Assembly (NCBI GenBank): GCA_027118455.1
Contig: JAJAYZ010000074.1
Coordinates: 1-62,485, forward strand
DNA length: 62,485 bases
Direction: 5' to 3'
Origin: Actinomycetes bacterium
Lineage (GTDB): Bacteria > Actinomycetota > Actinomycetes > JAHEKZ01
A program made the position numbers and the translations under genes. This document shows, piece after piece, positions 39,082 to 46,423 of the stretch; position 1 is the first letter of the stretch, and each line of letters begins with the position of its first letter. The notes beneath the pieces were generated by a model, which was given only the letters and a program-made list of their open reading frames with translations, made no database searches and was not told the DNA's origin.

Positions 39082-39583
39082 TCAGTCGCCAGGGCCCTCA
39101 AACAGACCGTTCGCCGCGAACTTCTCGTGCCCCTGCCGCGTCAGAGCCTTGAGCTGTCCAAAGAGCTCGGCGTCAACGGCGGTGAAGTAGGAGCAGCTCG
39201 TGCCCAACTTCGCGGTGCCAAAGTAGCCGGGGTAGCCATCCTTTGGGCATCGCCAGTGCGTCAGCAGTTCTTACTCGACATCGGTGTCAGCGTTGACCTT
39301 CATCTCGGCCGCATACGGCTCAAGAATGGCGCGGAGCCCGGAGAATACACCCAGGAAGTCCTTCTGGGCTATGAGCTCCTCCATCCAGATCAGCCAGGGT
39401 TGAAGATGCTGTGCGCGTCACGGAAGCGCAAGACGTGCCTGCACTCGCGACAGATGTAGAGCGTCATTCGGTGACTGGTGAGCCCCCACCGCCCGTTCTG
39501 CCTAGACTCGTGCCGATCGAAGTCGACCCGTCGCAGACCGGGCACTTGAAGCAGATCTGGCCACTCTCGTCCTTCATCCCCAT
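39082..39583 (-). pseudogene. Broken zinc-ribbon-type gene between argS and lysA
   Basis: Minus-strand fragments read as one decayed coding stretch. Fragment 1 (39464-39583, 39 aa) starts MGMKDESGQICFKCPVCDG with a CxxC-CxxC-like pattern. Its stop overlaps an ATG (ATGA) of fragment 2 (39390-39467, MTLYICRECRHVLRF). A frame change follows. Fragment 3 (39271-39384, WMEELIAQKDFLGVFSGLRA) ends in TAA, and the same frame continues without a start as HWRCPKDGYPGYFGTAKLG and RQGHEKFAANGLFEGPGD to a TGA at 39082. The lower GC of this stretch suggests acquired sequence. I do not recognise the family. Intact small genes are possible for fragments 1 and 2. Confidence 0.5.
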
Positions 39584-39617
39584 GCGGGGAATCGAGCCGG
39601 TCAAGGGCGTCGTGATG

Positions 39618-41285
39618 CTACATCCGCTCGGGCGCGGTGACGCCGAGGAGGGCAAGCCCGTTGGCAAGCACCTGCCGCGTCGCAGCGCAGAGAACAAGAC
39701 GCGCCGAATGGGTGGGGCTCGCCTCTTCGTCGCCGCGGGGTAGCACCCGGCAGGAGTCGTAGAACTTGTGGTACGCGCTTGCCAGCTCTTCGAGATAGCG
39801 CGCTACCCGGTGTGGCTCCCGCAGCTCTGCAGCACCGGTCACGACGCGAGGGAACTGACCCAGTGAACCCAGCAGGTCGCCTTCGCGGGCGTGCACCAGC
39901 AGACCTGCGTCGAAGTCTTCGAGGTTGACGTCCAACCCGAGCTCTGCAGCGTTCCGCAGCAGCGAAGAGATGCGCGCGTGCGCGTACTGGACGTAATACA
40001 CCGGATTGTCGTTGGTTTGCTTGACCAACAGATCCAAGTCGAGACTGAGAGGCGTATCCACCGGATAGCGGCACAAGGTGTAACGGGCCGCGTCGACACC
40101 GACTTCGTCGACCAGGTCCTCTAGCGTCACGATGTCGCCCTTCCGCTTGGATAGGCGCACCTCCTGGCCTCCACGGTACATCTTGACGAGCTGACCAATG
40201 AGGACCTCGATCGAAACATTTGGATCGTCGCCAGCGCATGCGGCGATGGCCCTTAGCCGGTTGACGTACCCGTGGTGGTCCGCACCCAGTAGGTAGATGT
40301 TGATGTCGAACCCGCGCACGCGCTTGTCGAGGTAGTAGGCGGAGTCGGAAGCGAAGTACGTGGTCTCACCGTCGCTCTTGATCAGCACGCGGTCTTTGTC
40401 ATCGTCGAAGTCGGTCGTCCGGAGCCACAGCGCGCCGTCCAGCTCGTAGCTGTGACCCTGCTCGCGCAAGGTCACGAGTCCTCGCTCCACCGCGCCCGAC
40501 TCGTAAAGCGACCGCTCTGAGTACCAGACATCGAACTCGGTGCGGAAAAGTGTAAGCACGTCTTGCTGCTGCTTCAGTTGCAGCACGTATCCGGCCTCGC
40601 GGAACACGACGAGTTGCTCACCAGCCGGGAGATCCAGGTACTCCGGGTGATCGGCCACGATCGCGGCTGCAAGGTCGGTGATGTATCCGCCGTGATAACC
40701 GTCCTCAGGCGCAGGACGTCCATTCGCTGCCTCGCGGAGCGACTCCCCGAAGCGATCCATCTGGACGCCGCGGTCGTTGATGTAGAACTCCCTGGCGACG
40801 TCAGCGCCAGCGGCCTCAAGGACGCGCGCGATCGAATCGCCGACAGCAGCCCACCGGGTATGCCCCAGGTGCAGGGGGCCATTTGGATTAGCGCTGATGA
40901 ACTCGACGTTGACCCGAACTCCGGACATCGTCGCACCGCGGCCGTAGGCCTCCCCCTCCCCGACGATGGTGCGAGCCAGCTCACCCTGCGCGGCAGCCTC
41001 CAGGGTGATGTTGAGGAACCCGGGGCCGGCAACATCGACGGCCGCGATGCCGGGGAGAGCCTGGATTCGCGTCGCCAACACCGACGCCACCTCACGAGGT
41101 GGTCGGCCCGCGGACTTTGCCAGCTGCAGGGCGACGTTGGTTGCGTAGTCTCCGTGCTCGGCTGACCTCGGACGCTCGATGGTCACGCTCGCCGGCAGTC
41201 GGTCGGCCGGGACATCCAGATCGCCGGACGCCACGGCGGCGTCAAGCACCGACAGCAGGGCAGACGAGAGTTCGGCGGGAGTCAC
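39618..41285 (-). CDS. argS: Arginyl-tRNA synthetase
   Basis: A 555-residue class I synthetase charging tRNA-Arg. The HIGH-type motif is HLGH at residues 139-142 ([17 protein letters not shown]). The KMSKS-like site is RLSKRKGD. The N-terminal Add1 domain (about residues 1-95) and the C-terminal anticodon-binding helical bundle ([24 protein letters not shown]) are present, ending [11 protein letters not shown] start. A tRNA-Arg gene lies 9.3 kb upstream, which in many actinomycetes is adjacent to argS. Confidence 0.97.
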   Translation of the reverse strand: MTPAELSSALLSVLDAAVASGDLDVPADRLPASVTIERPRSAEHGDYATNVALQLAKSAGRPPREVASVLATRIQALPGIAAVDVAGPGFLNITLEAAAQGELARTIVGEGEAYGRGATMSGVRVNVEFISANPNGPLHLGHTRWAAVGDSIARVLEAAGADVAREFYINDRGVQMDRFGESLREAANGRPAPEDGYHGGYITDLAAAIVADHPEYLDLPAGEQLVVFREAGYVLQLKQQQDVLTLFRTEFDVWYSERSLYESGAVERGLVTLREQGHSYELDGALWLRTTDFDDDKDRVLIKSDGETTYFASDSAYYLDKRVRGFDINIYLLGADHHGYVNRLRAIAACAGDDPNVSIEVLIGQLVKMYRGGQEVRLSKRKGDIVTLEDLVDEVGVDAARYTLCRYPVDTPLSLDLDLLVKQTNDNPVYYVQYAHARISSLLRNAAELGLDVNLEDFDAGLLVHAREGDLLGSLGQFPRVVTGAAELREPHRVARYLEELASAYHKFYDSCRVLPRGDEEASPTHSARLVLCAATRQVLANGLALLGVTAPERM

Positions 41286-41327
41286 CAGCCCAGGGTAGTC
41301 AGCCGCGACTCGACTCCGTCGAGTACC

Positions 41328-41684
41328 TCAGCCGGCGGAGACGATCGCGGCCGCAGTGCCGAGCGACAAGGCCACCAACACGATGGCAGGTGAAACCACC
41401 GCGATAGCCAGCCGACGCGTCAGCTGGCGAAGGGCGAAGGCCGCATACGAAAGCGATAGGACACCGGCCGCGACCGCCGCGACCCCGAGGGCGGCGAAGA
41501 CCCCGACGACCAAGAAGCCTGCGGCCACCAGCTCGATCCAGCCCGACGCCGTCCACAGTCCCGGAGCAATCCCGGAACGGTCACGTATCTGCAGGGAGGC
41601 AGGAAGACGCTGCACCTTGGCCAGGCCGATGATCACGGCGAGGAGAGTGAGGAGGAGGGAGAGACCCACGGCGAGCAGTTGCAC
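41328..41684 (-). CDS. DoxX-like family membrane protein
   Basis: A 118-residue protein with four predicted membrane helices, starting MQLLAVGLSLLLTLLAVIIG. The segment IGLAKVQRLPASLQIRDRSG followed by GWIELVAAGFLVVG is typical of the DoxX_2/DoxX-like group. These are linked to oxidoreductive stress or to small-molecule membrane oxidation, but the role here is unknown. It lies 42 bp before argS, on the same strand, 18 bp after the response regulator. Confidence 0.75.
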   Translation of the reverse strand: MQLLAVGLSLLLTLLAVIIGLAKVQRLPASLQIRDRSGIAPGLWTASGWIELVAAGFLVVGVFAALGVAAVAAGVLSLSYAAFALRQLTRRLAIAVVSPAIVLVALSLGTAAAIVSAG

Positions 41685-41702
41685 GTCGGGGATCCTCTCA
41701 GA

Positions 41703-42104
41703 TCACCCTTTGGCGATCAGTCGCCGCACCTCGGCGACCAGCTCGTCGGGGTCGAACGGCTTTGTCAGATACCCGTCAGCGCCAGCGCCCTGGGCCAGCT
41801 CGAAGTCGCGGCGTTGCGCCGACGCGCTCACGATCAGAATCGGAATCGATGCCATCGAGGGCGTTGCCTTCAGTTTGGCGGTGAGCTCCACCCCGTCCAG
41901 CCCCGGCATCACGACGTCCAGACAGAGCAGCTGGGGTGCGAGAGCCCTGCCCTCGGCGACCTCGTTGAGCAGCCGAAGGCACTGCTGCCCGTCCTCGGCG
42001 GTCTGGACGTCGTACCCCTCCAAACCGAGGTTGAGCGCGATCAGCTCACGGATCGTCGGAGAGTCATCGACGACCATCACACGTCCCAGACTCTGTGAGG
42101 TCAC
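41703..42104 (-). CDS. Single-domain response regulator (CheY-like receiver)
   Basis: A 133-residue receiver domain with no output domain. The acidic pair is in VMVVDDSPTIRE, the phospho-acceptor is Asp63 in LLCLDVVMPGLDG, and the switch residues are Ser in LIVSASAQ and Lys in GYLTKPFDPDEL. All phosphorylation residues are present. No histidine kinase is near, so it works in a phosphorelay encoded elsewhere or as a protein-binding switch. Confidence 0.9.
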   Translation of the reverse strand: MTSQSLGRVMVVDDSPTIRELIALNLGLEGYDVQTAEDGQQCLRLLNEVAEGRALAPQLLCLDVVMPGLDGVELTAKLKATPSMASIPILIVSASAQRRDFELAQGAGADGYLTKPFDPDELVAEVRRLIAKG

Positions 42105-42135
42105 ACCCCTCCTTCGGCCGAACCACGGGCGACCT

Positions 42136-42975
42136 TCACGCTACGACGGCAAGAACGGCGACCGACACCGCCGCCAGAGCGAGGCCCCAGCGCTGCATCG
42201 CTTGCAGGTGCTCCTTAAGGACGAAGCGAGCCATGATCACCGTGGCCGCCGGATACAGCGCGGTGATCACCGCAACTACGGTGAGCAGCCCCTCCCGAGT
42301 CGCGAAGATAAACATCGCGGTGGCTGCCACGTCGAGCAGCGTCGATGTGGTGCCCAACCACACGACGTCCCTCGACGGCCGGGTCAGGACCCTCGTCCCC
42401 AGAGCAGCAGAGACCAGAAGGACTGACGTGATGATGCGGACGACCACCAAGGGCCACAACCCGCTGTCATCGGGGGCGCGCTCCAGCGCTACCAGGAACA
42501 CCGAGATGAACACTCCGGCGCCGAACGCCAGCAGCAGAACCCGCAGCGACACCGGATGAGGGGCGTCCTCGTGCACCTGGCTCACCATCACCACCGCCAC
42601 CATGCCGACAGCGATCCCGACCCAACCCAGCGGCGGAAGCCGCTCGCCGAACGCCAGCCCGGCAAGAACCGGGAGCACCACAGCAACCAGGGCTGAGATC
42701 GGTGAGGCGACGCTCATCGGCCCGATCGCCAGGGCCCGGAAGAGCATCACGTATGCGAAGGCCCCGCCGAGGCCCGAAACGGCGCCCCAGAACCAAACCT
42801 CAGAGGTGACGGTCCCCCCGACCAGCGGCGCGACGAGCAGCAAGATCACCAACCCCAGCGGCTGCGTCAACGCACCGAGCAGGAAGATGTGCGCGCGACG
42901 CGCAGCCAGTCCGCCGAGGAAGTCGGTGAGGCCGAAGGCGATCGACGAGCCAAGCGCCAGCAGGATTGCTGTCAC
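42136..42975 (-). CDS. EamA/DMT family transporter
   Basis: A 279-residue drug/metabolite-transporter protein of about ten membrane helices in two EamA halves. FGLTDFLGGLAARRAHIFLLG starts the first half; later helices are rich in Gly, Ala, Val. It overlaps the tetR start-side gene by 4 bp: the DMT start at 42975 overlaps the TetR stop at 42972, so tetR and the exporter are cotranscribed. Likely an exporter of metabolites. Substrate unknown. Confidence 0.88.
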   Translation of the reverse strand: MTAILLALGSSIAFGLTDFLGGLAARRAHIFLLGALTQPLGLVILLLVAPLVGGTVTSEVWFWGAVSGLGGAFAYVMLFRALAIGPMSVASPISALVAVVLPVLAGLAFGERLPPLGWVGIAVGMVAVVMVSQVHEDAPHPVSLRVLLLAFGAGVFISVFLVALERAPDDSGLWPLVVVRIITSVLLVSAALGTRVLTRPSRDVVWLGTTSTLLDVAATAMFIFATREGLLTVVAVITALYPAATVIMARFVLKEHLQAMQRWGLALAAVSVAVLAVVA

Positions 42976-43592
42976 GGGCCGGTCGTACCAAGGATTCGGC
43001 GAGCCGAGCGCATCGCTGTCCGGGTCGCGCGGGCTGAGCGCATTCGGTCGTCACCGACCTCGACCTGCAAGGAGAGCCCGTCGACGAGTGCGACCAGTGA
43101 GGCGGCGACTTCCTCGGCAGTTCCGTCGATCGCGAAGTCGCCGGTCGTCACGCCGTCTTCGACAGCGCGCCGAACGAGGAGTCGCCAGCCGCGGGCCACA
43201 CCTGCTGACTCCACGCGCAGTTCTTCGTCGCGAGAGGCGGCTCGCCAGTACTCCATCCAGAGCAGCCACCCTTGGCGACGCTGGCCGTCGTCGATCGAGA
43301 TTCCGAGTCGGATGAAGGTCTCGATCCTGGTCCAGGGGTCGAGCTCACGCTCGACCGCCGCTCTTAGCCGAGTGAGCTCCTCCGCGACACCGGCTCGCAG
43401 AACCTCGCGAACGAGCGCGTCCCTGGTGCCGAAGGCGTACTGCAGCGAACTCACCGGAACACCGGTCGCCTCCGCAACGTCGGCAAACCGCAGCGCCTCA
43501 AAGCCCCGCTCCACCGCGACAGTGCGGGCCTGTCGCAAAAGCTCATCGCGGTCATGCGCCGGCGGTCGGCCCTTCCGCTTGACGTCGGTCAT
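42972..43592 (-). CDS. TetR family transcriptional regulator
   Basis: A 206-residue TetR-type repressor. The helix-turn-helix spans residues 15-60 (ARTVAVERGFEALRFADVAEATGVPVSSLQYAFGTRDALV). A C-terminal ligand domain follows (WLLWMEYWRAA, VDGLSLQV). ATG at 43592 gives a basic N-tail (MTDVKRKGRPPAHDR). It faces the FAD oxidoreductase gene across 45 bp containing a perfect dyad, and is followed by the EamA exporter with 4-bp overlap. It probably controls both sides. Confidence 0.93.
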   Translation of the reverse strand: MTDVKRKGRPPAHDRDELLRQARTVAVERGFEALRFADVAEATGVPVSSLQYAFGTRDALVREVLRAGVAEELTRLRAAVERELDPWTRIETFIRLGISIDDGQRRQGWLLWMEYWRAASRDEELRVESAGVARGWRLLVRRAVEDGVTTGDFAIDGTAEEVAASLVALVDGLSLQVEVGDDRMRSARATRTAMRSARRILGTTGP

Positions 43593-43605
43593 ACCCACCG
43601 TTATA

Positions 43606-43621
43606 CCGTATCCCGATACGG
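43606..43621. promoter_or_regulatory. Dyad operator between tetR and the FAD oxidoreductase
   Basis: CCGTATC-CC-GATACGG is a perfect 7-bp inverted repeat, preceded by TTATAC, which resembles a -10 box. It lies 13 bp from the TetR start codon and 16 bp from the oxidoreductase ATG. Position and symmetry fit a TetR operator that would block both genes. Confidence 0.8.
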
Positions 43622-43637
43622 AAACGATGGGGGAGCC

Positions 43638-45026
43638 ATGGACGCCGCACCGCACTCGATCTCGTACTGGCACGACTCCCTCCCCGATGGCGATCTCGAC
43701 GTCCAGCGTCCGGCGCTTCCCGGGGACATCGACGCTGATGTCGCCATCGTCGGCGGAGGCTTCACCGGGCTCTGGACTGCCTACTACCTCGCGCAGCGCG
43801 ATGCCTCGCTTCGTATCGTGGTGCTCGAGAAGGAGTTCGCCGGATTTGGCGCATCGGGCCGCAACGGCGGCTGGGCGTCCGCATTTCTGCCCACTAGCTG
43901 GGAGGCGGTCGCTCAGGAGTCCTCGCGAGAAGAGGCGCTGCGGATGCAGCGAGCCGCCAACGTAGCTGTTGATGTCGTGGGCAAGGTGGCCGCTGATGAA
44001 GGTATTGATGCTCACTACGCCAAGGGTGGCTACCTGCGGCTCGCCACCTCTCCCCTTCAGTGGCACCGGCTGCAGCAGCAGCTCGCCCACGCGCGCGAAT
44101 GGGACCAGACCGACGATGACATCACGCTCCTCGACCGCCGCGAGGCGACAGCTCGGATCGACGCCGACGGGGTTTTCGGTGGCCTGTACATGCCGCACTG
44201 CGCCGCGATCCACCCCGCGCGCATGGTGCGCGGACTAGCAGCCGCCACCGAACGCCGCGGTGTGACCATCTACGAGGGCACCGAGGTCACGGCCATCGAG
44301 CCGGGAGTGGTGCGTACCGCACTCGGGACGGTGCGCGCCGAGGTAGTGGTTCGCGCTCTGGAGGGCTACACCGCAACCCTTCCGCAGTACCGACGTGCCA
44401 TGCTGCCCATGTACTCGCTGATGATCGCCACTGAGCCCCTGCCCGACCATCTCTGGGACGAGATCGGGTGGCGCGATCGCGAGACTCTCAACGACGACCG
44501 TCGATTCCTGATCTACGCACAGCGAACAGCCGACGGCCGCATCGCACTCGGCGGTCGCGGAGCGCCCTACCGGTGGGGATCGCGGATGGACCCCGCCTTC
44601 GAACACCCTCGCGGCGTGCACGAGGCCTTGCGCCATAGCTTGATCAAACTCTTCCCCGCCCTGCATGACGTTTCCGTCACCCACCGGTGGGGTGGCGTCC
44701 TCGGCGTACCGCGCGACTGGTTCCCCGCCGTGCGTTTCGAGCGGTCAACCGGGTTCGCCACCGCTGGCGGGTACGCCGGCGACGGCGTGACGCTCACCAA
44801 CCTTGCCGGGCGGACGCTGGCCGACCTCATCACCGGGACAGCGAGCGACCTAACCACGCTTCCGTGGGTCGGGCATGAGTCGCGGTCCTTCGAACCGGAG
44901 CCGCTGCGCTTCGCCGGCGTCAACGCCGGCATGCGACTTGCCGCGTGGGTCGACAGCCGCGAGGAGCGCACCGGTCGTCACGCGACCGTCCTCGACAAAG
45001 CCCTAGACCTACTGAGCGGCCACTAG
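43638..45026 (+). CDS. FAD-dependent amine oxidoreductase (DAO family, PuuB-like)
   Basis: A 462-residue D-amino-acid-oxidase-fold flavoenzyme. The FAD dinucleotide-binding motif is VAIVGGGFTGLWTAYYLA near residues 36-53. GFGASGRNGGWAS is the flavin-loop motif shared with gamma-glutamylputrescine oxidase and related amine oxidases. The C-terminal WGGVLGVPRDWFP and GFATAGGYAGDGVTLTNLAGR support this. ATG at 43638; the open frame upstream overlaps tetR and is rejected. With the TetR regulator it forms an amine-induced divergent pair, by inference. Confidence 0.88.
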   Translation: MDAAPHSISYWHDSLPDGDLDVQRPALPGDIDADVAIVGGGFTGLWTAYYLAQRDASLRIVVLEKEFAGFGASGRNGGWASAFLPTSWEAVAQESSREEALRMQRAANVAVDVVGKVAADEGIDAHYAKGGYLRLATSPLQWHRLQQQLAHAREWDQTDDDITLLDRREATARIDADGVFGGLYMPHCAAIHPARMVRGLAAATERRGVTIYEGTEVTAIEPGVVRTALGTVRAEVVVRALEGYTATLPQYRRAMLPMYSLMIATEPLPDHLWDEIGWRDRETLNDDRRFLIYAQRTADGRIALGGRGAPYRWGSRMDPAFEHPRGVHEALRHSLIKLFPALHDVSVTHRWGGVLGVPRDWFPAVRFERSTGFATAGGYAGDGVTLTNLAGRTLADLITGTASDLTTLPWVGHESRSFEPEPLRFAGVNAGMRLAAWVDSREERTGRHATVLDKALDLLSGH

Positions 45027-45157
45027 TTCACAGGACAAGTAGCCCTCGCCCCGCCGAGTGTCCGTCTGGGCGGCCGACTTGGCCCCTGAGTGCGGCGCTG
45101 CCCTTGACCGGAGTCACACCCGCACGCCACTCCGCCATGGGCCACAAACCCGATGCG

Positions 45158-45217
45158 TGAAGACTTACCTTGCCTTTTGCGCTACCCGAACACGCCAGAA
45201 GGGTAGATAAGTCTTCA
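45158..45217. repeat. Nested inverted repeat in a convergent intergenic region
   Basis: TGAAGACTTA (45158-45167) and TAAGTCTTCA (45208-45217) are exact 10-bp complements. CTACCC (45182-45187) and GGGTAG (45201-45206) form an inner stem. The gap of 227 bp lies between the ends of the FAD oxidoreductase and DUF305 genes. This is more AT-rich than its surroundings. It could be a two-way terminator or a structured RNA element or a small mobile repeat. Confidence 0.6.
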
Positions 45218-45253
45218 TGCCCCGGTCGCGCCGACACGCGGCGGGCAAGGGTT

Positions 45254-45850
45254 TTAAGTGCGGGCGGCGAGCATGTCTTCCATGGTCGCGATCTCGGCCT
45301 GCTGGCCGGCAACGAGCGTGTCGGCCAGGTAGGTCACCTCGCTGCGGTCGGTGAGCGGCAGCACTACCTCGGCCATCTCGACCCCGCCTTTGTGATGCTC
45401 GATCATCAACTCGAGAAAGAGCCGCTCAGCCTCTACACCGGACGCGTCCTTCAGTTTCTGCAGATCGGCGTCAGATGCCATGCCCGGCATGTCGTCATAG
45501 GACTGCATCATCACACCGCCGTGCCCATGGTCGGTCCACTCCATCGGTGGGCGCACCGAGGTTTGCGGAAGCTCCCACTGCTGGAGCCAGCCACTGAACA
45601 TCCCGATCTGGGCACGCTGGGTGTTGATGATGTCGTAGGCCATTACACGCACTTCAGGGACTTGCGTGCGGTCGCGAACGATGAAGGAAAGCTCGACCGC
45701 CTGGGCGTGGTGCACCGACATGTCACGCGCAAACCCGGCCTCGGGCGACTGGTCCCCTGGCTCGCTCTCATGACCCAGCAGAAGTGCGCCAAGCACGAGA
45801 CCAAGGATGAGCGCCGCGGCCGCCGCGACCGCCACCGTCAGGATCTTCAC
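45254..45850 (-). CDS. DUF305 domain-containing exported protein
   Basis: A 198-residue protein with one N-terminal membrane anchor or signal segment (VAVAAAAALILGLVLGALLL). A DUF305 domain follows with the hallmark HHAQAVEL near residue 48 and EHHKGGVEMAEVVLPL near the C-terminus. The many His and Met residues (HGHGGVMMQSYDDMPGM) suggest metal, perhaps copper, binding. It overlaps the DUF3105 gene start-side by 4 bp: DUF3105 ends at 45847, and DUF305 starts at 45850. DUF305 proteins are often associated with copper stress, without a proved mechanism. Confidence 0.9.
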   Translation of the reverse strand: MKILTVAVAAAAALILGLVLGALLLGHESEPGDQSPEAGFARDMSVHHAQAVELSFIVRDRTQVPEVRVMAYDIINTQRAQIGMFSGWLQQWELPQTSVRPPMEWTDHGHGGVMMQSYDDMPGMASDADLQKLKDASGVEAERLFLELMIEHHKGGVEMAEVVLPLTDRSEVTYLADTLVAGQQAEIATMEDMLAART

Positions 45851-46392
45851 TCCAGCAGCCCTGACCCACAGGTGGCGCCGGGCTCTGGTGTCTGGGGGCC
45901 GGAACGGTAGGCGGTGAGGAACTCGTCGACGCGCGGGTCGTCAGCGCTTTCAAGACCGAGCTGGACGCCCCAGGCGGTCAACGTGATCGGCGACCCTTGG
46001 TCGGGATACGGGCTCATGAATGAGTACGGCTGTCCTTCGACCTTGGCTGCCAAGGCGTCGATGTCGGCTTGAGAGACCGCGTCGGTGTACGTGATCCACA
46101 CCGCGCCGTGCTCGAGCGAGTGCACCGCGTTCTCGTTCCGGAGCGGCTGCTCGTAGACGGTGCCCGTGCAGTCCATCCACTGGGGGTCATGGTCGCCCCC
46201 GACAGGTGGACTATGTGGGTATTCGACGTCGTCCGTGGTGTGATCGCGGGCGAGGTCCCCAAACGTCTGAACGCCTTCGATCCCTCCGTCGGTGGGCTCA
46301 GGAGTGGGCTCGGCGTTGATCGAGCAACCCACCAGCGACCCAAGCGCAAACACGACAGAGACAGCGAGCGTAAAGCGCGAACCTGTTTTCAT
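45847..46392 (-). CDS. DUF3105 lipoprotein
   Basis: A 181-residue lipoprotein with signal peptide and lipobox LVGC (Cys23). The DUF3105 core is SPPVGGDHDPQW and NAVHSLEHGAVWITY. It ends with TPEPGATCGSG. GTG at 46398 in frame could add two residues. It is coupled to DUF305 by a 4-bp overlap. The domain's function is unknown; it occurs with DUF305 near tRNA-Arg/argS in several actinomycetes. Confidence 0.88.
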   Translation of the reverse strand: MKTGSRFTLAVSVVFALGSLVGCSINAEPTPEPTDGGIEGVQTFGDLARDHTTDDVEYPHSPPVGGDHDPQWMDCTGTVYEQPLRNENAVHSLEHGAVWITYTDAVSQADIDALAAKVEGQPYSFMSPYPDQGSPITLTAWGVQLGLESADDPRVDEFLTAYRSGPQTPEPGATCGSGLLE

Positions 46393-46423
46393 ACCCACGA
46401 TGGAACCACGGCGAGACTCAAGA

